Source: Candidatus Tariuqbacter arcticus (lineage in GTDB: Bacteria; Electryoneota; Tariuqbacteria; Tariuqbacterales; Tariuqbacteraceae). Taken from it: a DNA stretch of 6,982 nt. Shown here one piece after another: positions 1 through 6,147 of this stretch (the first letter of the stretch is position 1; every line of letters starts with the position of its first letter). Under the pieces are notes generated by a model. It worked only from the letters and a program-made list of their open reading frames with translations. It was not told where the DNA came from and searched no databases. The DNA is taken from contig JABMRZ010000519.1 of NCBI GenBank assembly GCA_013202315.1, positions 1-6,982 on the forward strand, given 5' to 3'. The position numbers were made by a program, and so were the translations under genes.

Positions 1-250
1 AACGGATGAAGCAGATATGCAACGAATATAAATTCACTGGATATGATGGAAATGATGGATATCCTAAGTGTTTATATTTCCATAATATCCATAATTTTCA
101 GTGAATCAAATCAATCCATTCTTAATATAATTTTGTTATTTTCGGACAGACTGTTTCGCGGAAATTACAACTGGATTAGTGTCTACTATAAAGTGAACTC
201 ATAATAAGTACCTTTTTCAAATATTAGTTTATCAATCCCAGAAGGCGGTT
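1..250. other. AT-rich stretch without genes
   Basis: I find no reading frame of useful length on either strand here. Apart from the inverted repeat at 32-106 I see no convincing promoter or RNA gene. The stretch lies just downstream (minus-strand sense) of the gvpL/F remnant, so it may be the old 3' intergenic region of that locus. Confidence 0.5.
32..106. repeat. Imperfect inverted repeat in AT-rich DNA
   Basis: ATTCACTG at 32-39 is the exact reverse complement of CAGTGAAT at 99-106. Inside it, ATGGATAT at 55-62 pairs with ATATCCAT at 85-92. The left arm also holds a near-duplicate 9-mer, GATGGAAAT then GATGGATAT (45-62). Together they could form a long bulged hairpin or a cruciform. It has no T-run, so it is not a typical terminator. 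It could be an operator or a degenerate mobile-element end; the sequence does not decide. Confidence 0.4.
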
Positions 251-259
251 ATGACCAGG

Positions 260-739
260 CTAAACAAAGTTGTAGGGCGGCCAGGGTCCGGTCAGGAGTA
301 GCCTGGCGGATTCCTTCAGGCTGACCTGCTGAAATATCTTGCGAAATGCCTCCAGGGAACTTCTGGGCACGAGAAAGTAAAGCGATAATAGGGGAAGGCG
401 AAATACTGAAGTCGGAGTCCGGAAAGCAGGGCATTCCAGCTTGAATTTGAGAAACAAACCGGCAAAGGCGGCTCGGCACCGTTCGATGAGCTCCCTGCTT
501 TCTTCGAAAGGCTGCTCCAGTTGAGCATAGTGAGCTTTTCTGGCGGCAAGGAAGGAATGTCCGGGACCGAGGGTTGGCGGGTGGTGGGGAGCGAGGTGCG
601 AAATGGGAAGCTGATGAGCCGAGGTTGTGACTTCGGAACTCGGGATAAGCACCCTGATCCCCATTTCCACGCATCCCTCCAGCTCATCGAGGAGCCTTCC
701 ATACTGCCCGCCACGAATGAAAAGAAGACCGGTCGACAA
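260..739 (-). pseudogene. GvpL/GvpF-family gas vesicle protein, N-terminally truncated remnant
   Basis: GvpL/GvpF proteins are accessory or minor structural proteins needed for gas vesicle assembly. The frame, read from a TTG at 739, ends in LTGPWPPYNFV, the ending I recall for many non-cyanobacterial GvpL/F proteins. Upstream pieces also fit the family by eye: a YGRLLDELEGCVEMGIRV segment near residues 13-30, a GHSFLAARKAH segment near 79-89, and a YFLVPR segment before the C-terminal block. About 159 codons remain, whereas family members are usually roughly 230-280 residues, so the N-terminal third is missing. No Shine-Dalgarno sequence precedes the TTG, and the 5' edge meets a hairpin at 722-759 where base composition becomes AT-rich. 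No other gvp gene is in the window. Assignment rests on remembered motifs; it could instead be a diverged short homologue, but a broken gene is more likely. Confidence 0.66.
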
Positions 740-759
740 TGAACCGGTCTTTTTGTTTT
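722..759 (+). terminator. Rho-independent-type terminator at the gvpL/F remnant edge
   Basis: AAGACCGGT (725-733) and ACCGGTCTT (743-751) form a perfect 9-bp stem with a 9-nt loop, followed by TTTTTGTTTT. On the minus strand the hairpin is followed by a weaker pyrimidine run (CTTTTC), so it may act in both directions. It would insulate the RM operon promoter 60 bp downstream from read-through. It also overlaps the 5' end of the gvpL/F remnant, so it may have arrived with the inserted DNA. Confidence 0.7.
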
Positions 760-813
760 ATAGCCTCTTTTTATATATCGCGTAAGTGAATTAAACGGAA
801 TATCTGTAAGAAA

Positions 814-842
814 TTGACTTTTTGGAGAGGATTTCGTATTAT
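814..842 (+). promoter_or_regulatory. Sigma70-type promoter of the RM operon
   Basis: TTGACT (814-819) and TATTAT (837-842) are separated by exactly 17 bp, and each box differs from consensus by one base. Transcription would begin near 849, leaving about 50 nt of leader before the small ORF at 900. A 10-bp direct repeat, ATTATTGAAT, occurs at 838-847 (over the -10 box) and 864-873 (early leader). No control-protein gene is visible in the window. Confidence 0.72.
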
Positions 843-873
843 TGAATGTCTTACATTTAAGTCATTATTGAAT
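838..873. repeat. Direct repeat ATTATTGAAT x2 at the RM promoter
   Basis: Two identical copies of ATTATTGAAT lie at 838-847 and 864-873, with starts 26 bp apart. The first covers most of the -10 box and the predicted transcription start region. Such a placement could suit a repressor, but in AT-rich DNA a chance repeat is possible. Confidence 0.45.
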
Positions 874-899
874 TTTTAACACATAGACAGGTGAATATT

Positions 900-1007
900 A
901 TGCCCGATAGCAATTGGAATCCACAAAATCCCCATCCCCTTTCCATAATCGAAACCGTACTGATATGGGAAGTAAAATACTATGAAGAACTATTATTTAG
1001 GAGATAA
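900..1007 (+). CDS. 35-codon small ORF, in frame with and just upstream of the methyltransferase
   Basis: An ATG at 900 follows AGGTGA (889-894) with 5-nt spacing, a good ribosome binding site, and is the first well-placed start after the promoter at 814-842. The peptide begins MPDSNWNPQNPHPL and ends KYYEELLFRR before TAA at 1005-1007. Its last two sense codons, AGG AGA, are the Shine-Dalgarno sequence for the next gene, whose TTG start is only one codon beyond the stop and in the same frame. I recognise no family. It could be a small regulatory or structural peptide, a leader that couples translation, or the original N-terminus of the methyltransferase cut off by a nonsense codon. The last option is less likely because the downstream nuclease domain looks complete without it. 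There is no predicted membrane segment or signal peptide. Confidence 0.5.
   Translation: MPDSNWNPQNPHPLSIIETVLIWEVKYYEELLFRR
999..1004 (+). promoter_or_regulatory. Ribosome binding site that fixes the TTG start at 1011
   Basis: AGGAGA ends six bases before TTG at 1011. No ATG lies in frame between the upstream TAA (1005) and the conserved part of the protein, so this site makes TTG the credible start. It lies inside the last codons of the 35-codon ORF, which favours translational coupling or reinitiation. Confidence 0.72.
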
Positions 1008-1010
1008 AAA

Positions 1011-3161
1011 TTGATTTCTTTTACAGAAGCTAAAGCTCAATTTGACGCCGGTCCGGGAAAGGCAAACGAAATTGCAGCCTCAATAGTGCCTGTGGATGGC
1101 AAACAACAGAAGAATATCCTCATCCGCAATGCGAAACATGAACCGCTGGAGGAGTATTATAAATGGCAGTTCATTTATGCTCTTATTAACAGCAGCCTCT
1201 ATATCAAGGATTACATCGGTGTCGAGATACGGTTTCCAAAAGGCAGCAAAGGCGCCGCGCCACTCAAACTGGATGGCGCAATCTTTGATGATGTTGAATG
1301 GCTTCAGCATTACAGGGACTATTGGTTGCATGGCCGCTCGCAAGACCTCGAATGGCTGAATGCTCATCTTCTGGCGGTAATTGAATTCAAACGCGATGAC
1401 AAAGAAATTGATAAGGTCTTCACTGGACAGGTCAAACCAGCGATGAAGGAGAAAGATCCTGGCGATGCCTATGTTTTGGGAATGTACTATAACCGAGAGC
1501 GTCTCTACCTATTCCATCGCCGAGATGGGCTTTTTCTCAGGTATGACGAAGCTAAAAACCAAAAGGGTAAAGATAGCAAGGTAGGTGACCTTTCCCTTCA
1601 TCTGCCGGACCCTTATTCCTACATCCCTTCATCTGAAGACCTCCGCAAACGCGTCCACCGCTCAAATCAGATCGACCGCGGCCATCGCAACTATGATGAT
1701 TTGGATATTATTCCTTCTATCACAACTGTTCAACTCCAAACGGCACTATCAGATGTTCTCAGAACCCTTGACAATACAGGACTCGTGAACCAGCGAGGAT
1801 ATCAAGTACTTATAGAGGCATTTGCCCTAAAAATCTTCGACGAGAAGCGAAATGAGAGATATCACAAAAAACTTGAGTTCTATATTACACACACTGAAGC
1901 GAACTTTAAATCTATAAGCGAAAAACCCATTCAAGACTTCATCAAAAGAATGAATGATATCCGAAGGGATGCAACCGGACAATATAAAAAGATATTAAGT
2001 ACAGATGCTATTGATTGGAAGGATCAAAACCATGTTAGCGCGGTGGTTGCAGTCTGCAAGGCTTTTCAAGATTTTTCATTCGTAAGCTCCGCCAAAAGTG
2101 ATCTATATCAGTTAGTATTTTATAACTTCGCTAATCAATTTCAGCAACAAGAGAAAGCTCAGTTTCTTACGCCACTCGAAGTAATTAAATTCCTTGTAAG
2201 AATCGTGAATCCTCGCAATAACGATACAGTAATTGACCCTTGTTGTGGCATAGGAGATTTTCTCTCGCTTGCATTTGTCATGGCTCAAGATAAAGATGTT
2301 CAGTGTCGACTGGACGACGCCAATATTTATGGCGTCGATCTTGATGAAAATATGATCAGGTTAGCCATGCTCAACATGCTTTTAAATGGTGATGGTGCAG
2401 CAAAACTAGTTCACAAAGTCGATAAAGGGTCCATTCTTTCCAAATTTATTGAAGGAAATCCGCCAAATCTTAGAGATTTGATTCCCGGAAGACACAAGAA
2501 TGGAAATTGGCAAGATTGGCCAGACAAGACTAAACTTATGCAATTCGATGTAGTTCTAACAAATCCTCCTTTTGGTGGGGATAGAGCCTATAGGCCTAAA
2601 ACAGCGAACGAGCGCGAAATTATCGAAATGTATGAGACCTGGAATCTCTCAAGCGTGGGCGATAATATCGACCTTGGCGTTGTTTTCCTCGAAAACGCTT
2701 ATCAAATCCTCAAACCGGAAGGCCGTCTCGGCATCGTCCTTTCCAACTCTATTGCCTCAATTAACCACTGGAGGCAGGTGCGCGAATGGCTAATGGAACG
2801 AATGCGGATAGTCGCCCTCTTCGATCTTCCTGCCAATGTATTTGCAGAAACGGGTGTTAACACTACACTTATCATCGCATACAAGCCTAAAGACTCTGCA
2901 ACGCTAAAGAAGCTTGTTGAATCGGATTATTCTGTCTTCGTTCGCGATATCCAGAATGTCGGCTATGAAAAGCGCACCAGCAAGCGAAATGTCTTCTTCA
3001 ATCCCGTCTATCGCATGGATGAAACCACTTTCGAGGTGATGACTGATGCAGAAGGCCAACCTATCCTTGACGAGGATTTCACGCAAACCATCGCCGACTT
3101 CCGGCAATGGACGCTGGGGCAGGAAGAAACCCTTCAACGCTTATTCTGCAAGGAGGCGTGA
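1011..3161 (+). CDS. Fused restriction nuclease / N6-adenine DNA methyltransferase (type I-like or type IIB RM subunit)
   Basis: This 716-residue protein should both methylate and cut DNA with the downstream S subunit. Residues ~40-150 look like an HsdR N-terminal nuclease fold of the PD-(D/E)xK type: E47/E48 in a helix, D88 in LKLDGAIF, E125 and K127 in AVIEFKR, and Q140. Residues ~240-380 are a helical linker resembling the HsdM N-terminal region. From QFLTP (384-388) the gamma-class N6-adenine methyltransferase core follows: SAM-binding motif I DPCCGIGDF (409-417, where DPACGTGGF is usual), YGVDLDENM (440-448), and the catalytic NPPF (518-521). All key residues are present, so both activities are probably intact. 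The arrangement matches the RM.BcgI A subunit (nuclease plus methyltransferase, separate S), here somewhat longer. The TTG start is set by AGGAGA at 999-1004. The S gene begins directly after the stop, so the two are cotranscribed. A type I HsdM with a decayed nuclease remnant is the main alternative. Confidence 0.9.
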   Translation: MISFTEAKAQFDAGPGKANEIAASIVPVDGKQQKNILIRNAKHEPLEEYYKWQFIYALINSSLYIKDYIGVEIRFPKGSKGAAPLKLDGAIFDDVEWLQHYRDYWLHGRSQDLEWLNAHLLAVIEFKRDDKEIDKVFTGQVKPAMKEKDPGDAYVLGMYYNRERLYLFHRRDGLFLRYDEAKNQKGKDSKVGDLSLHLPDPYSYIPSSEDLRKRVHRSNQIDRGHRNYDDLDIIPSITTVQLQTALSDVLRTLDNTGLVNQRGYQVLIEAFALKIFDEKRNERYHKKLEFYITHTEANFKSISEKPIQDFIKRMNDIRRDATGQYKKILSTDAIDWKDQNHVSAVVAVCKAFQDFSFVSSAKSDLYQLVFYNFANQFQQQEKAQFLTPLEVIKFLVRIVNPRNNDTVIDPCCGIGDFLSLAFVMAQDKDVQCRLDDANIYGVDLDENMIRLAMLNMLLNGDGAAKLVHKVDKGSILSKFIEGNPPNLRDLIPGRHKNGNWQDWPDKTKLMQFDVVLTNPPFGGDRAYRPKTANEREIIEMYETWNLSSVGDNIDLGVVFLENAYQILKPEGRLGIVLSNSIASINHWRQVREWLMERMRIVALFDLPANVFAETGVNTTLIIAYKPKDSATLKKLVESDYSVFVRDIQNVGYEKRTSKRNVFFNPVYRMDETTFEVMTDAEGQPILDEDFTQTIADFRQWTLGQEETLQRLFCKEA
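3151..3156 (+). promoter_or_regulatory. Strong ribosome binding site for the S subunit
   Basis: AGGAGG lies within the last codons of the methyltransferase gene. It is followed by two adjacent in-frame ATG codons at 3162 (5-nt spacing) and 3165 (8-nt spacing). Spacing slightly favours the second, which would remove one methionine. The two genes abut with no gap, so translation is probably coupled. Confidence 0.75.
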
Positions 3162-4664
3162 ATGATGCGATATGTTACCGTTCCACAGGAATTGCCACTT
3201 TCGGAGATTCGAGCCGGTGATGCCTGCTTTTCCCCTGGTCGTTATGTTCGATTTCGCCCTCCCAAAGTTTCAATGAAGAGTAACTTTGTTCCGCTAGATA
3301 AACTCATTGTTCTGCGAGATTCTCGCATAGTTGTCAAGAAGGACAAGACTTACCAATACGCCGAGATTGGTGACATAGATGTGGGCACGGGTGGAATTGT
3401 CTTCAGGACTATGCTTGGCTATCGTCTACCGACCAATAGACCTTCAGTTGCGCAATATGGGGATATTCTTGTTTCAACAGTTCGCACATATAGGAAGGGG
3501 ATTGGATATGTGGCTGATGACGGTGATAATCTGGTAACGACAAATGCAGTCTTGAATGTCTGTGGCGTGACGGACTTTGCTCCAAATCTCACACTGCTTT
3601 ATGTCTATTCGTTTCTACGGACAGATTTCTTTGTGGAACAAGTTTGGTCTATGCTTAATCGCGGTTTATACCCGCGGATGGACAAGGGTGCAATTGACAA
3701 AATCCTGATTCCAGTTTCATACGATGAGCGCGTTATTCGCTATGTATCCGTCCTTATGCAAGCCATTGTTGAAAAGGAAAAGGCCCTACGCGGGAAATCG
3801 GATTTAATTCACGAACTGATACAGTCTGAATTGAAAGAAAATCAAAAGCGACACCAATTCCAGTACCTGTTGCCATCTATTTCTGAAGTGTTGGCACTTG
3901 GGCGTCTCGATGCAGCTATTCACGGCTCTGAGTGTAAATCTAAGATATGGCTAATACATAATTATTTAAGTGGTTTCGAGACGCCAAAGGAAGCCGGATT
4001 CATAGTGACACCGGGCCCAAGCTTAGAAATTAAGATCCTGCGCACTCGGATTAATTCCGAACAATGGCGAAAAGATTATTATTTCTTGATTACACCAACA
4101 AATATATCGGAATGGGGAACAATAGCAAAAGAACAATTTATTGGAACCGCAAAACACCTGCCAGTTATTAAAAAAGGGGATATTATTTTTGGCGAATCAG
4201 GTTCTCATCGGTCATTGGTATTTCTTGGTGTACCCTATAACGCTGTAGTAACTACAAATGCTCATGGATTATATGCAAGAAGAAACGATGAAAATATTGC
4301 GAGAGCAGTGTTTTTCAGATGCATTTTCGATTGGCTCTACAAGAGCGGGGTGATAGACCTTTTATCAGTTGGCGGTTCAGGTAGACACTTTTCCCCTGAG
4401 TATTTTGAGATGCTTCCTATTCCCAAGTTTCCTGAGGATAAGCAATATGAGATAGCTCGGTTGTATCACCACGAAGCCCCTCCTCCTCTGGGAAAATCCT
4501 CTCTTGACACTTTCACGGACTGGCACCGCCGTTGGAATACTGAGTTGGGCATTTGGGAACTTGACCGAGAAATGAAAGCCCTTCATCGCACGCTTTCAGA
4601 AGTACAAGAGAAAATTATTGAAGGAAAAACAGTTAATGTTCCATTATTAGAAACAATACAATGA
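3162..4664 (+). CDS. Restriction-modification specificity (S) subunit with two target recognition domains
   Basis: This 500-residue protein would pick the DNA target for the nuclease-methyltransferase encoded just upstream. It shows the two-repeat plan of HsdS-type subunits. TRD1 covers about residues 1-185, with AEIGDIDVGTGGI (67-79), YGDILVSTVR (99-108) and a closing MDKGAIDKILIPV (173-185). A charged helical spacer follows (~187-232). TRD2 covers about 240-425, with KKGDIIFGESG (337-347), VVTTNAHGLY (362-371) and the closing FSPEYFEMLPIPKFPEDKQYEIA (split here as FSPEYFEMLPIP and KFPEDKQYEIA, 410-431). A second helix (~465-488) ends the protein. Two TRDs predict a bipartite, probably asymmetric, site. 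The length is near or a little above that of typical HsdS (about 400-450) and well above the BcgI B subunit (about 340). It overlaps a short ATGA reading frame at its stop. Parts of the gene, especially about 3930-4340, look more AT-rich than the rest. Confidence 0.88.
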   Translation: MMRYVTVPQELPLSEIRAGDACFSPGRYVRFRPPKVSMKSNFVPLDKLIVLRDSRIVVKKDKTYQYAEIGDIDVGTGGIVFRTMLGYRLPTNRPSVAQYGDILVSTVRTYRKGIGYVADDGDNLVTTNAVLNVCGVTDFAPNLTLLYVYSFLRTDFFVEQVWSMLNRGLYPRMDKGAIDKILIPVSYDERVIRYVSVLMQAIVEKEKALRGKSDLIHELIQSELKENQKRHQFQYLLPSISEVLALGRLDAAIHGSECKSKIWLIHNYLSGFETPKEAGFIVTPGPSLEIKILRTRINSEQWRKDYYFLITPTNISEWGTIAKEQFIGTAKHLPVIKKGDIIFGESGSHRSLVFLGVPYNAVVTTNAHGLYARRNDENIARAVFFRCIFDWLYKSGVIDLLSVGGSGRHFSPEYFEMLPIPKFPEDKQYEIARLYHHEAPPPLGKSSLDTFTDWHRRWNTELGIWELDREMKALHRTLSEVQEKIIEGKTVNVPLLETIQ

Positions 4665-4791
4665 ATTACAAAAAGAGCAAAAGTATTATTTCAAATTCAT
4701 TTCCCCGATGAGTTATGATCTGTTTTTTCAAGCCTTAATGGAGAAAACTTATATGGATTTTAAGTCAGAGCTCGCGGCAAAGCTCTCTTAG
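4651..4791 (+). other. Short gene debris after the S subunit
   Basis: Two short frames follow the S gene. One starts at ATG 4661, overlaps the S stop as ATGA, and runs only 16 codons to TGA at 4709-4711. The other is open from 4651 to TAG at 4789-4791, contains an internal ATG at 4708, and reads MSYDLFFQALMEKTYMDF in its second half. Neither has a Shine-Dalgarno sequence, and I recognise no family. They may be the start of a lost third gene of the operon, truncated at the right edge of the inserted DNA, or chance frames. Confidence 0.25.
4767..4786. other. Weak hairpin between the S gene and the regulator remnant
   Basis: AGAGCT (4767-4772) and AGCTCT (4781-4786) form a 6-bp stem with an 8-nt loop. 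No T-run follows on either strand, so it is a poor candidate for a terminator, although it is the only hairpin I see after the RM operon. Confidence 0.3.
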
Positions 4792-4895
4792 ATACCATGA
4801 ATGAGATGCATATCTCGCGCCTCACAGACCGCTCGTATTTGCGCCACAAACGCCCCCAATTGAGCGATCGGGGCTGAGGTGTGGTAAAAGGGCAT
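4788..4895 (-). pseudogene. 35-residue fragment of another gene behind the regulator break
   Basis: Just where the NtrC similarity ends, a different minus-strand frame opens from ATG at 4895 to TAA at 4788. It reads protein-like sequence such as IAQLGAFVAQIRAVCEARD and ends HLIHGI. I do not recognise it. Its composition resembles coding sequence more than the in-frame tail does, so it may be the C-terminus of another gene joined to the regulator by a deletion. With 35 codons this cannot be proved by eye. Confidence 0.3.
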
Positions 4896-5489
4896 CCGGA
4901 ACGGGGACTGGCCTTATGTATGGCATGAGCAACAAGTTCCTTGCCGGTTCCGGTTTCTCCCAGAATGACCACGGTAAGATCCGATTTTGCCACTCGATTT
5001 ACATCTGAAATCAGCCAGCCGACGACATCGCTTGAACCCATCAACTCTCTCAGGGAGCGGATATCTTGGAGCTGAAGGGATAGATGGGCCAGCCTCCGCT
5101 TGAGCTCCCTTTCCGCAAGGGCACGCCTCACCACCCGGATTACTTCATAGTGTTCAAACGGTTTGGGCATATAGTCGTGAGCGCCAGCCCTCATCGCTTC
5201 CACCGCGCCACTAACATCGGCATAGGCGGTGATCATGACCACCGGAAGTTCGGGGTCTATTTCCTTCGCCCGTTTCAGCAACTCCATCCCGTCCATACCC
5301 GGCATCTTGAAATCCACAATCAACACATCCGGTATTTCGGAAACAATCATCTTAAGCGCCGTTTTCCCTTCATACGCCACCAGGACTTGCAAACCCTCTG
5401 GCTTTAACAAACGATAGAGGACATCACAGACATCTTTTTCATCGTCTACAACTAAAACCAGGGGGCTTGATTCCGGCATTGCTTATTCC

Positions 5490-6146
5490 TCAACAATTTA
5501 GAGGTTGATTTATGGGATATAGTATACGAATATCCTTGTCGAGCCGGTCATACAAAGAGTGAAGCATCCCCAGGAATAGGATTCCGGTTTCGCCGCTACA
5601 AAGGGTATTATTGATCCGCTCGGCGATAAAAAGATCCCGCCTTTTCAGTAAAGACTCACTCAATCCGCCAGCCGGCAGCAGGCGTGCTTTCATTCCAATC
5701 GATTTCAGCGTCTTGCCCTGAGCCAGGGACTGCTTGGCAAGTTCATATTCTTCCATGAGCAGTTCCAAAGATTCGGTTCCCATAATCGTGGCGCCACTTT
5801 CCATCAGGCGGAGGAGAATTTTATGATTCCGGCTTCCTCTCCCTGCCAGCTCCCTGACTATCTCAGCCTCACGGTCGCAAACCGGCAATCCATCCTGGTA
5901 AAGACGAACCCTTTGATAAGGCAGATTCAGATTGTCAAGGGTTTTTTCGATTGTGATCCACATCCTGTCTATTAGATTAACCTTTCGTTTCCAACCCTTA
6001 AAACCCAATTTCTTCAGTGTAGCCTTCCGTACCGAATCAGCGAGAGCGCCCATATCGGCTTGAGTATGAAGGATGGGGATGTAGATAAGTGTTCTTTCGC
6101 CGAATTGAGATTCTTTAGCGCTGCTCAATTTATTATTCTTTTGCAT
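5490..6146 (-). CDS. Conserved-looking protein of unknown function, upstream partner of the NtrC-type regulator
   Basis: This 218-residue protein has a well-formed, soluble, globular sequence with no signal peptide or membrane segment. Noticeable blocks are TLIYIPILHTQADMGAL (19-35), YQRVRLYQDGLPVCDREAEI (77-96), LMESGATIMGTESLELLMEEY (split as LMESGATIMGTE, SLELLMEEY; 114-134), and RRDLFIAERINNTLCSG followed by GILFLGMLHSL near 169-198. The last block faintly recalls the C-terminal motif of TraB/GumN-type proteins (an RD-x-IA helix, then a strand ending in GxxH), but the rest does not, so no function is assigned. It ends 10 bp before the regulator gene, whose Shine-Dalgarno overlaps its stop, so the two were one operon. 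The ATG at 6146 lacks a clear Shine-Dalgarno; an 18-bp palindrome occupies that place. It appears intact. Confidence 0.78.
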   Translation of the reverse strand: MQKNNKLSSAKESQFGERTLIYIPILHTQADMGALADSVRKATLKKLGFKGWKRKVNLIDRMWITIEKTLDNLNLPYQRVRLYQDGLPVCDREAEIVRELAGRGSRNHKILLRLMESGATIMGTESLELLMEEYELAKQSLAQGKTLKSIGMKARLLPAGGLSESLLKRRDLFIAERINNTLCSGETGILFLGMLHSLYDRLDKDIRILYPINQPLNC

Positions 6147-6147
6147 T

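Larger units (their letters stand above)
4760..5479 (-). pseudogene. NtrC-family sigma54-type response regulator, truncated after Walker A
   Basis: A full NtrC-type protein senses a signal through a phosphorylated receiver domain and uses an AAA+ ATPase to open sigma54 promoters, binding DNA through a C-terminal HTH. Here residues 1-120 form a complete receiver: acidic D12/D13, phosphoacceptor D56 in VDFKMPGMDG, T84 and K106. The AAA+ domain begins with Walker A GETGTGKE (174-181) and the usual HAIHKASPRSG, then family similarity stops at about residue 195 (base 4895). There is no GAFTGA loop, Walker B, arginine finger or HTH, and the 44-residue tail looks like out-of-frame sequence. Family members run about 450-480 residues; this ORF has 239. 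The ATG at 5479 has GAGGAA (5486-5491) six bases upstream, overlapping the stop of the preceding gene. A receiver-only function is conceivable, but ATPase activation is not. Confidence 0.85.

Noticed and set aside
249..714. Two further minus-strand ORFs (249-674 and 316-714) overlapping the gvpL/F remnant
   Set aside because: They are low-complexity, Ser/Pro/Arg-rich translations in alternative frames; only the 260-739 frame carries the GPWPPYNFV ending and the other family-like segments.
521..742. 73-codon plus-strand ORF within the gvpL/F region
   Set aside because: It lies antisense to the gvpL/F-like frame, lacks a convincing ribosome binding site and shows no family motif, so it is a shadow frame.
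982..1014. 10-codon ORF (ATG at 982) ending over the TTG start
   Set aside because: It overlaps the better-supported 35-codon ORF in another frame and its ribosome binding site is weaker.
4521..4538. Sigma54-like TGGCAC-N5-TTGG sequence
   Set aside because: It is inside the S coding sequence, has GG instead of the required GC at the -12 element, and no gene starts downstream.
4798..4878. Short plus-strand ORF starting MNEMHISRLTDRS
   Set aside because: It has no ribosome binding site and is antisense to the better-looking minus-strand fragment at 4788-4895.
5084..5417. Plus-strand ORFs of 107 and 62 codons
   Set aside because: They are antisense shadows of the receiver and linker region of the NtrC-type regulator, which has clear domain motifs.
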